DNA of 64,000 nucleotides from assembly GCF_011043625.1 (NCBI RefSeq), contig NZ_JAAKGT010000007.1, forward strand, positions 181,067-245,066. Direction: 5' to 3'. A program made the position numbers and the translations under genes. The DNA comes from Caulobacter sp. 602-2. GTDB taxonomy: Bacteria; Pseudomonadota; Alphaproteobacteria; Caulobacterales; Caulobacteraceae. The notes beneath the pieces were generated by a model, which searched no databases, was not told the DNA's origin, and saw nothing but the letters and a program-made list of their open reading frames with translations. Position 1 is the first letter of the stretch. Every line of letters begins with the position of its first letter. Of the stretch, positions 50,094 through 59,636 are shown piece by piece.

Positions 50094-50284
50094 TAACGAA
50101 AGCTCTCGGTGACCAGGCGCGATTACCTGTCTGGTCTGAAACAAGTCCTAATAGCTAATCGAGATTCGCGTGTCAGTTGAGACGTATTGCATCGCCCTGT
50201 GAGACGCCTCGCACAGCAAGCCTTTGCAGAATGTGCAAATGAACCCTCAGCGCTGAAGCCCGGACCACGGGCCGCGCGCGACGG

Positions 50285-50377
50285 ACTTCCAGTCCGAAAA
50301 GGCAAACCGCCGGCGACGGCGGGACGCAAAGCCTCCGGCCTCGATCCTTCGAGGTAGCGGGGCCGCCGAAGGGGAAG
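50285..50377 (+). ncRNA. Cyclic di-GMP-I (GEMM-I) riboswitch aptamer
   Basis: The conserved core is present in order: GGCAAACC (50301-50308); hairpin GCCG-GCGA-CGGC with a GNRA loop (50309-50320); GGGACGCAAAGCC (50321-50333); TCCGGCCTCGA...TCGAGGTAGCGGGG (50334-50362); GCCGCCGAAGG (50362-50372). This matches the Vibrio cholerae Vc2 aptamer (GGCAAACC, GAAA-loop hairpin, GGGACGCAAAGCCTCCGGCCT, GGTAGCGGGG, CCGATGG) almost base for base at its invariant sites. A possible closing stem is CTTCC (50285-50289) with GGAAG (50373-50377). It lies in the leader of the autotransporter, which it should control by c-di-GMP binding. Confidence 0.93.
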
Positions 50378-50412
50378 ACGCCGTCGCCGCGCGCGCCGTC
50401 GCGTCATCCCCC
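50371..50412 (+). terminator. Possible riboswitch expression-platform hairpin
   Basis: GGGG-aa-GACGC (50371-50381) can pair with GCGTC-at-CCCC (50401-50411), with further GC pairing inside. A weak CCTTGTT tail follows. The left arm overlaps the proposed aptamer closing strand GGAAG, so the two structures would compete. Confidence 0.45.
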
Positions 50413-50462
50413 TTGTTCGCAATCAGGTCCCGGAAAGGACCGAAAAGGGGTGAGTGAGCGTC

Positions 50463-53400
50463 ATGCGCAAGGCTGTCGAGCCGGTCGTTTTTCAAGGTGG
50501 TTTCAGCACTGAGCGCGGCGTTATGTCGCGCCGCCGACGGTTGGGCGCCGCCGCCTCGAGCGTCGCGCTGCTGACCGCGCTGTCGATGGCCGGGGCGATG
50601 GTCCCGGGCGTGGCCCTGGCCGACGGCGGCAGCTCCAACCGGGTCGTGGCGGGCGCTGGACCTGGCGGGGCCGGCGGCGTCGACGGCGATGCCGCCAGCG
50701 CGACCGGCAAGGACGGTTCGGCCGGAACCACCGGCGCGGGCTCGGGCGGCGGCGGCGGGGGCGTGAACCTGCAGACCGGTTTCGGCGCCCACGGCGGTTC
50801 GGAGGGCGCTTCGGTGAACGGGACCATGGGCACGGCCTATGGCGCGACCGGGGCCATGGGCGCGGCGATCGACACGGCCCAGACGATCACGACCACCATC
50901 ACCGGCGGAACCGGAGGGCTGGGCGCCGACCCGGTCGGCACATCGGGCCAGGCCGACCACGTCTCGGCCTCCGGGCATGGCGGCGGCGGCGTAGGCGTCA
51001 GCGCGACGGCCGACGTGATCGTCGGGGCCGGAGGCCTGATCCAGGGCGGGACCGGCGGCGGCGCTTCGCTGGGGCTGGTCACCGGTCGCGGCGGCGGCGG
51101 CGGTGGGGTGGGCCTGTTCACCAACAGCGACGTGACCATCCTGTCCGGCGGCTCGGTCATCGGCGGCATCGGCGGCGCCAGCAACGCCGGTGGCGGCGGC
51201 GGCGGCGCGGCGGCTATCGTGCTGACCGCGCCTGGCGCGGTGGTCAACGGCGGCGTCGTGACCGGCGGTCGCGGCGGTGTGGGAACCCCGAGCAACTTCA
51301 GCGGCGAAGGCGGCGCCGGGGTGCTGGTGCTGAACGGCGGCGCGGTCACCAACCTGGCTGGCGGCACGCTGACCGGCGGCAATGCCGGAACGGGTTGGCC
51401 GACCTTCCTCGGCGCGCCCGGTTCGGCGGTCGAGGGCGCGAACATCACGCTGGTCAATGCGGGCGCGCTGGTCGGCGGCACGCGGACGGGCGGCTTCCGC
51501 GCCAACGCGGTCACCTTCACCGGCGGCGTGAACTCTCTGGAGATCTGGTCGAGCTCGGTGATCACCGGCAACGTCCAGGCCTACAGCGCCGCCGACCGCC
51601 TGATCCTGGGCGGGGCGACGGACGCCTCGTTCGACGTCACGCAGATCGGCGCGGCGGCCAAGTACCGCGGCTTCGGCGGCTTCGAGAAGGCCGGCGCCGC
51701 GACCTGGACGCTGACCGGGACCAATACCGGGGTCACGCCCTGGACCCTACGCGAGGGCCTGCTGCGCATTACTGCCGACGCGGCCCTGGGCGACGCGGCC
51801 GGCGCCTTGACCTTCGCGGGCGGCGGGCTCGACACCACCGGCTCCTTCGCCATCGCCCGCGACATCGTCGCCGCCAGCACGGGCCGGCTGATCATCGCTA
51901 CGGCCACCGACACCATCACCCTGGACGGCGACATCACCGGGACCGGAAGCCTGACCAAGGAGGGCCTGGGCACGCTGGTCCTGACCGGCGACAACGGCGC
52001 CTTCACCGGCGTCATCACCAACCAGACGGGCGTACTGCGGATCGGCGGCGCGACGGCGGGCGACCTGGGCGCCGACATCGTCAACGACGACCTGCTGCGG
52101 ATCTCGAACGCCGGCGACATCACCCTGTCGGGCGACATCTCCGGGACCGGCGACCTGGTGAAGGACGGCTCGGGGCGGACGATCCTGACCGGGACCAGCA
52201 CCCATGCCGGCCTGACCACGGTCAGCGACGGCGTTCTGCAGATCGGCGCCGGCGGCGCGGCGGGCGGTTTCTCCGGCGACATCGTCAACAACGCGACCCT
52301 GGCCACCGACCACACCGGCGACCTGCTGCTGAGCGGCGACATCTCGGGCGTTGGCGCTTTCGGCAAGTTCGGCGCGGGCCGCACGATCCTGGCGGGCGCG
52401 CTGACCTATGCCGGCGGCACGACGATCGATGCGGGGACCCTGCAACTGGGCGACGGCGGCGCGGCCGTGGGCCTGATGGGCGACGTGGCCAACAACGGCG
52501 TGCTGGCCACCAACCACACCGGCGACCTGACCCTGGCCGGGGTCATCTCGGGCGCCGGCGGCTTCCAGAAGCTGGGTTCGGGCCGGACGATCCTGACGGG
52601 CGTCAACACCTTCTCGGGCGCGATCCGGGTCGACGCGGGCACGCTGCAGCTGGGCGCCGGCGGCGCGGCGGGCGGCCTTTCGGGCGACATCGTCAACGAC
52701 GGCGTGCTGGCGACCAACCACACCGGCGACCTGACCCTGGCCGGCGACATCTCGGGGACGGGCGCGTTCGTCAAGCAGGGCGCGGGCCGCACCATCCTGA
52801 CCGGCGACCTTGGCTATTCCGGCCTGACGACGATCAGCGCGGGCGTCCTGCAACTGGGCGCCGGCGCGCTGGTCAGCGATTTCGCCGGCGACATCGTCAA
52901 CAGCGGGGCCCTGTGGTCGTCGCATGACGGGGTGCAGGTGCTGTCGGGCGACATCTCGGGCATGGGCGCGTTCTACAAGTACGGCTCGGGCCGCACGGTG
53001 CTGACCGGGACCAACAGCTATCGCGGCTCCACCTTCGTCGAGGCCGGCACGCTGGTCGTGAACGCCGGGCGCACCGGTCTGGGCGCGGCCCTGACCGCCG
53101 TGCGCTCGGGCGCGACCCTGGCCGGCAACGGCGTGGTCGGCGGCCAGGTGATCGTGCAGGCCGGCGGCACGCTGGCGCCGGGCGACGGCGCGGGCACGCT
53201 GACCATCAATGCCGGCCTGCTGCTGCAGAACGGCTCGTTCCTGAGCTACGAGCTGGGCCAGGCCAACCTGCCGGGCGGAGCCTTCAACGACCTCGTGGTG
53301 GTCAACGGCAATCTCACGCTCGACGGCACGCTGAACGTCGCCGTCGCGCCGGGCGGCGGCTTTGATCCGGGCCTCTACCGGATCATCAGCTACACCGGAG

Positions 53401-56400
53401 CCCTGACCAACAACGGCCTCGACATCGGGACCATCCCGACGCCCGAGTTCTTCGTCCAGGCCTCGCTGGCCGGGCAGGTGAACCTGGTCAACAGCGCCGG
53501 CCTGTCCTTCCGCTTCTGGGACGGCGCGAGCGGCGTGCGCAACAACGGCTGGGTCGACGGGGGCGTGGGCCTCTGGCAGCGCTCGAGCGGCAACGACAAC
53601 TGGGTCGACGAGGGCAACGTGCCCAACGGGACCTATGAGGACGGCGCCTTCGCGGTATTCGGCGCGACCGCGGGCCGCGTGACCGTGGACGCCAGCCTGG
53701 GCGCAGTCGAGACCGCCGGGATGCAGTTCGTCAGCGACGGCTACGTCATCGGCGGCGACGCGCTGACCCTGACCGGCCCCGAGGCCTTCATCCGGGTCGG
53801 CGACGGCACGGCGGCCGGGGCGGGGCTGACCGCGACGATCGAGGCCGGGCTTGCCGGCTCGGCGCGGCTGGTCAAGAGCGACCTGGGCGTGCTCGTCCTG
53901 TCGGGGCCCAATAGCTACACGGGCGGCACGACGCTGCGCGGCGGCGAGGTGCGGATCGGTTCGAGCGCGGCGCTGGGCGCGACCTCGGGCGTGCTGGTCT
54001 TCGACGGCGGCCGTCTGACGGCGACCGCCGACCTGTCGCTAGGCCATGACCTCTCGCTGCTGAAGGACGGCCAGATCTCCACCGGCTCGGGCGTGAACGC
54101 GACGCTGGACGGCGCGATCGGCGGGGCGGGCGCGCTGGTCAAGGATGGCGCGGGAACCCTGGTGCTGGCCGGCGACGCCGCTCACACGGGCGGAACGCGG
54201 ATCCTGGCCGGTAGCCTGCGGATCGGCGCCGGCGGCGCGACGGGCGGCCTTTCGGGCGACATCGTCAACGACGGCCAACTGGTCGCCGACCGCTCGGGCC
54301 AACTGACCCTGGCGGGCGCGATCTCCGGCTCGGGCGGCTTCGTCCAGGCGGGGCAGGGCGTCACCGTGCTGACCGGAACCAACACCTATGTCGGCGCCAC
54401 CGACGTGATGGCCGGGACCCTGCTGGTCAACGGCGACCACGGCGGCGCGACCGGAGCGACCTCGGTGGCGAGCGGCGCGACCCTGGGCGGCGCGGGCGTG
54501 ATCGGCGGCTTGGTCAGCCTGGCCGATGGCGCGACCTTGGCGGCGGGCGGTGCGTCTGGCGCGGCCGGGACGCTGACGATCAACGGCGGGCTTTCGCTGG
54601 CCGGCGGCTCGATCCTCGACTTCCAGCTGGGCCAGGCCGGCGTCGCCGGCGGCGCGCTGAACGACCTGGTGGCCGTGGGCGGCGACCTGAAGCTGGACGG
54701 CGTGCTGAACGTCTCGACGGCCGGCGGCGGCAGCTTCGGCACGGGCGTCTATCGCCTGTTCACCTATGGCGGAACCCTGACCGACGACGGCCTGACGGTG
54801 GGCGCGACGCCCGCCGGTTCGAAGGCCTACGTCCAGACAGGCTTCGCCGGCCAGGTGAACCTGATCAACACCGGCGGCCTGATCCTGAACTTCTGGGACG
54901 GCGATACGGGTACGGCCTTCGACGGCGCCATCAGCGGCGGCGACGGGGTGTGGCGCTTCAACGCCGGCGCCAACAGCTGGACCGAGGCGTCGGGCGACCT
55001 CAACGCCTTCTACGACCAGGCCGCCTATGCGGTGTTCGGCGGAACGTCGGGCGTGGTCAGCATCGACGACGCCCAGGGCGCGATCACGGCCGCGGGCCTG
55101 CAGTTCCTGGCCAGCGGCTATCGCCTTGAGGGCGACGCCCTGGGCCTGACCGGTTCGACCACCGAGATCCGCGTCGGCGACGGCACGGCGGCCAGCGCGG
55201 GCATGACCGCGACCATCGCCTCGGCCCTGACCGGTTCTGGCCGGTTGGTGAAGGCCGATCTGGGCGCGCTGATCCTCGACGGCGCCAACAGCTATGCCGG
55301 CGGCACGACGATCGCCGGCGGCGTGCTGCAGGTCAGCGCCGACGCCAACCTCGGCGCAGCGAACGGCGGCCTGTGGCTTGACGGCGGGGCGCTGCGCACG
55401 ACCGCCAGCTTCGCCAGCGAACGCACCGTCACGCTGGACGCCGACGGGCGTATCGAGACGGTCTCGGGCGCGACCCTGACGCTCAACGGCGGCGTCGACG
55501 GCGTCGGCGCGCTGATCAAGGACGGCGCGGGCCGGCTGATCATCGCCGGCGAGGGAACCTATGCCGGCGGCACGACCATCTCCGGCGGCGCCCTACAGAT
55601 CGGCGACGGCGGGACGACGGGCGCGATCCTCGGCGCGGTGGTCAACAACGGCCTGCTGACCTTCGACCGATCCGACGCCTCGACCTTCGCGGGCCCGATC
55701 TCGGGTTCGGGTGCGGTCGAGATCATCGGCTCGGGAACGACGATCCTGACGGCGGCCAACACCCATGGCGGCGGCACGGTGATCCGTTCGGGCACGCTGC
55801 AACTGGGGAACGGCGGGGCCTCCGGCTCGGTGGCCGGCGCGATCGCCAACGACGGCGTGCTGGCGATCGATCGGTCGGACCGACTGAGCCTGGCCGGCCT
55901 GATCTCGGGCGCGGGCGGCTTCGCGCAGAACGGTTCGGGCGTCACGGTCCTGACTGCGGCCAACAGCTATCTGGGCGAGACCTGGGTGAACGCGGGCCTG
56001 CTGGTCGTCAACGGCGACCAGTCGGCCGCCACCGGCCTGACCTCGGTGGCGAACGGCGCGGCCCTGGGCGGTTCGGGCGTGATCGGCGGCGACGTGGCGG
56101 TGGCCGCGGGCGGCGCGATCGGCCCGGGCAACAGCCCTGGCACGCTGACCATCAACGGCGATCTGGCCCTGGCGCAAGGCTCGGCCCTGAACTTCGAACT
56201 CGGCGCGGCTGGCGTCGCGGGCGGTCCGCTGAACGACCTGATCGTGGTCGGCGGCGATCTCGCTCTGGACGGGACGCTGAACGTCTCGGTACCGACCGGC
56301 GGGGCGTTCGACGCGGGCGTCTATCGCCTGATCAGCTATAGCGGCGCCCTGACCGACAACGGCCTGGACCTGGGCGTCCTGCCGAGCGGCGCGAACGCCT

Positions 56401-59400
56401 ATGTGCACACCGGCTTCGCGGGCCAGGTGAACCTCGTGAACACCGCCGGCCTGACCCTGAACTACTGGGACGGCGCGGCCGGTCCGGGCTTCGACGGCCT
56501 GGTCGACGGCGGCGACGGAACCTGGCGGGCGGCCGGCGGCCTGAGCTGGACCGGGGACGCGGGCGCGATCAACGCCGGCTATGCGAACGGCGCCTTCGCG
56601 GTGTTCGCCGGCGCAGCGGGCGTCGTGACCATCGATGGCGGGCAGGGGGCGGTGACCGCCTCGGGCCTGCAGTTCATGACCGACGGCTATCGCATCGAGG
56701 GCGACGCCCTGACCCTGACCGGGGCCCAGGCGAGCATTCGCGTCGGCGACGGCACGGCGGCGGGCGCGGGCATGACCGCCGCCATCGCCTCGGCGATCGG
56801 CGGGGCGGGCGAGCTGGTCAAGACCGACCTGGGAACCCTGGTCCTGACCGGGGCCAACACCTATGCGGGCGGAACCACGCTCAACGCCGGCGGCCTCTAC
56901 ATCAACGGCGATCAGACCGCGGCGAGCGGCGCAACGCGCGTCAACGCCGGTCTGCTGGGCGGCTCCGGCGTGATCGGCGGTTCGGTCAGCGTAGCCGACG
57001 GCGCGATCCTGGCGCCCGGCGGCTCGGCCGGCGCGGCCGGGACCCTGACGATCAACGGCGGCCTGACGCTGTCGAACGGTTCGATCCTGGACTTCCAGCT
57101 GGGCCAGGCCGGCGTCGCGGGCGGCGGGCTCAACGACCTGCTGGTGGTCAAGGGCGACCTGACCCTGGACGGCGTGCTGAACGTCTCGCAGAGCGCCGGT
57201 GGAACCTTCGGGGCCGGGGTCTATCGCCTGGTCAGCTATGACGGCGCCCTGACCGATAACGGCCTGCGGATCGGCGCGACGCCGGCCAGCGATCCGAGCT
57301 ACGTCCAGACCTCGGTCGCGGGCCAGGTGAACCTGGTCAACACCGGCGGCCTGGTCCTGAACTACTGGGACGGCGCGGGCGTGGGCTTCGACGGCGCCAT
57401 CGCCGGTGGGGCGGGCGTCTGGCGGGCCGGCGGGGCGGAGCTGTGGACCGACGCCGGCGGCGCGATCAACGCGACCTATGCCGACGGCGCGCTGGCGATC
57501 TTCGCCGGGACGGCTGGGACCGTGCGCATCGACGATGCGGCGGGGCCGGTCTCGGCCATGGGCCTGCAGTTCGCGACCGACGGCTATCGCCTCGAAGGCG
57601 GCGACCTGACCCTGGCCGGTTCGCAGGCGGCTGTCCGCGTCGGCGACGGCACGGCCGCCGGGGCCGGCATGACCGCGACCATCGCGGCCGACATCGTCGG
57701 CGCGGCGGGCCTGGCCAAGACCGACCTGGGCGTGCTGGTCCTTTCCGGAACCAACACCTACGAGGGCGGGACGGCGATCAGCGACGGCGTGCTGCAGGTG
57801 GCGTCCGACGCCAATCTCGGCGCGGCGAGCGGCGGCCTGTCGTTCGACGGCGGCACCCTGCGGACCACGGCGACGATGGAGACGGCCCGGGCGACCACCT
57901 TCGCCGGCGTCGGCCGGCTGGAGGTGGCCGAGCGCACGACGCTTTCCCTGAAGGGCGCGGTCTTCGGCGCGGGCGGCCTGGTCAAGAGCGGCGCTGGAAC
58001 CCTGGTCCTGGCCGGCGACGGTTCGGCCTATGCCGGCCGCGCCTCGGTCACCGCCGGCGTGCTGCGCGTCGACGGCATGCTGGGCGGGGTGACCGACGTG
58101 ATGAACGGCGGTCGCCTGGAGGGCGTGGGCCGGCTGGGCGGGCTCGTCCTGCGCTCGGGCGGCGTCATCGCGCCGGGCGGCGAGGGCTTCGGCGTCCTGA
58201 CGACGGCCGGCGACTTCGCGGCCGACGGCGGCCTGATCGAGATCGACGCCGTGCTTGGCGGCGACGGCTCGCAGGCCGATCGCCTGGTCGTGGGCGGCGC
58301 AACCTCGGGCGCGGCGGAGATCAGCGTCGCCAATCGCGGCGGCCTGGGCGCCCAGACGCAGGAGGGGATCAAGATCGTCGACGTGGCGGGCGCCTCGAAC
58401 GCCCAGTTCACGCTGCGCGGCGACTACGTCTTCCAGGGCGACCAGGCGATCATCGCCGGCGCCTACGCCTATCGCCTGTACAAGAACGGCGTGGCCGCTC
58501 CGGCCGACGGCGACTGGTACCTGCGCTCGTCGCTGGTCGATCCGGGCGAGCCCGAGACCCCGACCCAGCCTGAGACGCCGGAAGGACCGCTCTACCAGCC
58601 CGGCGCGCCGGTCTACGAGGCCTACGGCGCCAGCCTGCTGAGCCAGAACGGCGTGAGCGCGCTGCGCCAGCGGACCGGCGATCGCGTCTGGGGCCAGGGC
58701 GCGACCGCGCTCGGCGGCGCCTGGGGGCGGATCGAGGGCGAGCAGAGCCGCTCCGAGAACGCGCCGCGTTCCAGCACCGGCGCCGACCTGAAGACCGACC
58801 GCTGGGCGGTGCAGATGGGCTATGACCGCGCGCTGCCCGATCAGACCTGGGGCGGGACCCTCGTGCTGGGCGCCAGCTGGCGCTACGGCGAGGCCGACAC
58901 CAAGGTCCGCTCGGTCCATGGCGACGGGGCGATCGAGACCAACGGCTACGGCTTCGGCGCGACGGCCACCTGGTACGGGCAGGGCGGCGCCTATGTCGAC
59001 CTGCAGGCCCAGGCCAGCTGGTACGACAGCGACCTGCGCTCGAACCTGCTCGGCGACCTGGCCCGGGGCCTGGACGGTTCGGGCGAGTCGGTCGGCGTCG
59101 AGGTCGGCAGGACCACGGCGCTGGGCGGCGGGCTGCAGCTGACGCCGCAGTTCCAGACCGTCTACTCGAAGGTCCGCTTCGACTCCTTCGAGGACGAGGC
59201 GGGCGCCCAGGTCTGGGGCGATCGCGGCGAGAGCCTGCGCTCGCGCATCGCCGCGGCCCTGGCGCGCGAGATCGAGGGCGAGGCCGGCGCTGGCCGTTTC
59301 TACGGCCAGATGGGCCTGGCCTACGAGTGGACGGGCGGCCCCAGCGTCATGGTGTCGGGCGCACAACTGGCGCGTCGCGACGACCGGCTGTGGGGCGAGC

Positions 59401-59534
59401 TGGCCTTCGGCGGCAGCTATCGCTGGCGCCAGGGTCTCAGCGTGTTCGGCGAGGCCTCGGCCGCCAGCGGGCTGAACAGTCTGGGCGACGCCTACAGCGT
59501 GCGGGCCAACATGGGTCTGCGCCTGGCGTTCTGA
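50463..59534 (+). CDS. Giant autotransporter (type Va) surface protein
   Basis: 3,023 residues from ATG 50463; GTG 50454 is an alternative with AAGGGG upstream. The N-terminus MRKAVEPVVFQGGFSTERGVMSRRRRLGAAASSVALLTALSM is an extended signal peptide ending near VALADG. A Gly-rich region (about 60-340) leads into many autotransporter-associated beta-strand repeats (LTKEGLGTLVLTGDN..., TILTGTNTYSGGTTI-like units). Four larger modules with a WDG centre (near nt 53513, 54891, 56463 and 57366) share strings such as GQVNLVNTGGL and IRVGDGTAAGAGMTATI. The C-terminal beta-barrel (about 2740-3023, from WGQGATALGGAWGR) ends RANMGLRLAF. Probably a surface adhesin or biofilm factor. Preceded by a c-di-GMP riboswitch. 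Confidence 0.93.
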   Translation: MRKAVEPVVFQGGFSTERGVMSRRRRLGAAASSVALLTALSMAGAMVPGVALADGGSSNRVVAGAGPGGAGGVDGDAASATGKDGSAGTTGAGSGGGGGGVNLQTGFGAHGGSEGASVNGTMGTAYGATGAMGAAIDTAQTITTTITGGTGGLGADPVGTSGQADHVSASGHGGGGVGVSATADVIVGAGGLIQGGTGGGASLGLVTGRGGGGGGVGLFTNSDVTILSGGSVIGGIGGASNAGGGGGGAAAIVLTAPGAVVNGGVVTGGRGGVGTPSNFSGEGGAGVLVLNGGAVTNLAGGTLTGGNAGTGWPTFLGAPGSAVEGANITLVNAGALVGGTRTGGFRANAVTFTGGVNSLEIWSSSVITGNVQAYSAADRLILGGATDASFDVTQIGAAAKYRGFGGFEKAGAATWTLTGTNTGVTPWTLREGLLRITADAALGDAAGALTFAGGGLDTTGSFAIARDIVAASTGRLIIATATDTITLDGDITGTGSLTKEGLGTLVLTGDNGAFTGVITNQTGVLRIGGATAGDLGADIVNDDLLRISNAGDITLSGDISGTGDLVKDGSGRTILTGTSTHAGLTTVSDGVLQIGAGGAAGGFSGDIVNNATLATDHTGDLLLSGDISGVGAFGKFGAGRTILAGALTYAGGTTIDAGTLQLGDGGAAVGLMGDVANNGVLATNHTGDLTLAGVISGAGGFQKLGSGRTILTGVNTFSGAIRVDAGTLQLGAGGAAGGLSGDIVNDGVLATNHTGDLTLAGDISGTGAFVKQGAGRTILTGDLGYSGLTTISAGVLQLGAGALVSDFAGDIVNSGALWSSHDGVQVLSGDISGMGAFYKYGSGRTVLTGTNSYRGSTFVEAGTLVVNAGRTGLGAALTAVRSGATLAGNGVVGGQVIVQAGGTLAPGDGAGTLTINAGLLLQNGSFLSYELGQANLPGGAFNDLVVVNGNLTLDGTLNVAVAPGGGFDPGLYRIISYTGALTNNGLDIGTIPTPEFFVQASLAGQVNLVNSAGLSFRFWDGASGVRNNGWVDGGVGLWQRSSGNDNWVDEGNVPNGTYEDGAFAVFGATAGRVTVDASLGAVETAGMQFVSDGYVIGGDALTLTGPEAFIRVGDGTAAGAGLTATIEAGLAGSARLVKSDLGVLVLSGPNSYTGGTTLRGGEVRIGSSAALGATSGVLVFDGGRLTATADLSLGHDLSLLKDGQISTGSGVNATLDGAIGGAGALVKDGAGTLVLAGDAAHTGGTRILAGSLRIGAGGATGGLSGDIVNDGQLVADRSGQLTLAGAISGSGGFVQAGQGVTVLTGTNTYVGATDVMAGTLLVNGDHGGATGATSVASGATLGGAGVIGGLVSLADGATLAAGGASGAAGTLTINGGLSLAGGSILDFQLGQAGVAGGALNDLVAVGGDLKLDGVLNVSTAGGGSFGTGVYRLFTYGGTLTDDGLTVGATPAGSKAYVQTGFAGQVNLINTGGLILNFWDGDTGTAFDGAISGGDGVWRFNAGANSWTEASGDLNAFYDQAAYAVFGGTSGVVSIDDAQGAITAAGLQFLASGYRLEGDALGLTGSTTEIRVGDGTAASAGMTATIASALTGSGRLVKADLGALILDGANSYAGGTTIAGGVLQVSADANLGAANGGLWLDGGALRTTASFASERTVTLDADGRIETVSGATLTLNGGVDGVGALIKDGAGRLIIAGEGTYAGGTTISGGALQIGDGGTTGAILGAVVNNGLLTFDRSDASTFAGPISGSGAVEIIGSGTTILTAANTHGGGTVIRSGTLQLGNGGASGSVAGAIANDGVLAIDRSDRLSLAGLISGAGGFAQNGSGVTVLTAANSYLGETWVNAGLLVVNGDQSAATGLTSVANGAALGGSGVIGGDVAVAAGGAIGPGNSPGTLTINGDLALAQGSALNFELGAAGVAGGPLNDLIVVGGDLALDGTLNVSVPTGGAFDAGVYRLISYSGALTDNGLDLGVLPSGANAYVHTGFAGQVNLVNTAGLTLNYWDGAAGPGFDGLVDGGDGTWRAAGGLSWTGDAGAINAGYANGAFAVFAGAAGVVTIDGGQGAVTASGLQFMTDGYRIEGDALTLTGAQASIRVGDGTAAGAGMTAAIASAIGGAGELVKTDLGTLVLTGANTYAGGTTLNAGGLYINGDQTAASGATRVNAGLLGGSGVIGGSVSVADGAILAPGGSAGAAGTLTINGGLTLSNGSILDFQLGQAGVAGGGLNDLLVVKGDLTLDGVLNVSQSAGGTFGAGVYRLVSYDGALTDNGLRIGATPASDPSYVQTSVAGQVNLVNTGGLVLNYWDGAGVGFDGAIAGGAGVWRAGGAELWTDAGGAINATYADGALAIFAGTAGTVRIDDAAGPVSAMGLQFATDGYRLEGGDLTLAGSQAAVRVGDGTAAGAGMTATIAADIVGAAGLAKTDLGVLVLSGTNTYEGGTAISDGVLQVASDANLGAASGGLSFDGGTLRTTATMETARATTFAGVGRLEVAERTTLSLKGAVFGAGGLVKSGAGTLVLAGDGSAYAGRASVTAGVLRVDGMLGGVTDVMNGGRLEGVGRLGGLVLRSGGVIAPGGEGFGVLTTAGDFAADGGLIEIDAVLGGDGSQADRLVVGGATSGAAEISVANRGGLGAQTQEGIKIVDVAGASNAQFTLRGDYVFQGDQAIIAGAYAYRLYKNGVAAPADGDWYLRSSLVDPGEPETPTQPETPEGPLYQPGAPVYEAYGASLLSQNGVSALRQRTGDRVWGQGATALGGAWGRIEGEQSRSENAPRSSTGADLKTDRWAVQMGYDRALPDQTWGGTLVLGASWRYGEADTKVRSVHGDGAIETNGYGFGATATWYGQGGAYVDLQAQASWYDSDLRSNLLGDLARGLDGSGESVGVEVGRTTALGGGLQLTPQFQTVYSKVRFDSFEDEAGAQVWGDRGESLRSRIAAALAREIEGEAGAGRFYGQMGLAYEWTGGPSVMVSGAQLARRDDRLWGELAFGGSYRWRQGLSVFGEASAASGLNSLGDAYSVRANMGLRLAF
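53470..57800 (+). repeat. Four tandem WDG-type modules within the autotransporter gene
   Basis: Each copy encodes AGQVNL(V/I)N(T/S)(A/G)GL, a WDG core, a tryptophan-containing loop, (A/F)VF.GTAG.V.ID, GLQF..DGYR(I/L)EGDAL.LTG and (I/V)RVGDGTAAGAGMTATIA, then a PATR strand. Spacing between WDG codons is about 1.4, 1.6 and 0.9 kb, so intervening PATR number varies. Such internal homology favours recombination and length variation. Confidence 0.8.
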
Positions 59535-59605
59535 TGTCGGCGGAGCCGGGGCTGGCGGTCCCGGCTCCCGTCGCCGTTGCAGGCTTCGGCGGCCTTTGAT
59601 ATCGA

Positions 59606-59623
59606 TTGAAACGTTCGTTTGAA
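59606..59623. promoter_or_regulatory. TetR-like palindrome upstream of alpha/beta hydrolase
   Basis: TTGAAACGTTCGTTTGAA matches its reverse complement at 14 of 18 positions and lies 13 bp before the start codon. AAACGnnCGTTT-type sites are common TetR operators. No TetR gene is in the window. Confidence 0.35.
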
Positions 59624-59636
59624 TAGATGGGCCGCC

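Larger units (their letters stand above)
50094..50462. other. Divergent regulatory region: AraC promoter and c-di-GMP riboswitch leader
   Basis: About 370 bp with no protein gene. The left part (50094-50240) is AT-rich and should hold promoters for both directions. The right part is an RNA leader containing the riboswitch aptamer (50285-50372) and a following hairpin (50371-50412), ending 50 bp before the autotransporter start. Confidence 0.6.

Noticed and set aside
50125..50140. CTGGTCTGAAACAAG resembles a GntR site near the AraC gene
   Set aside because: Only the left half matches; the right half ACCA is absent.
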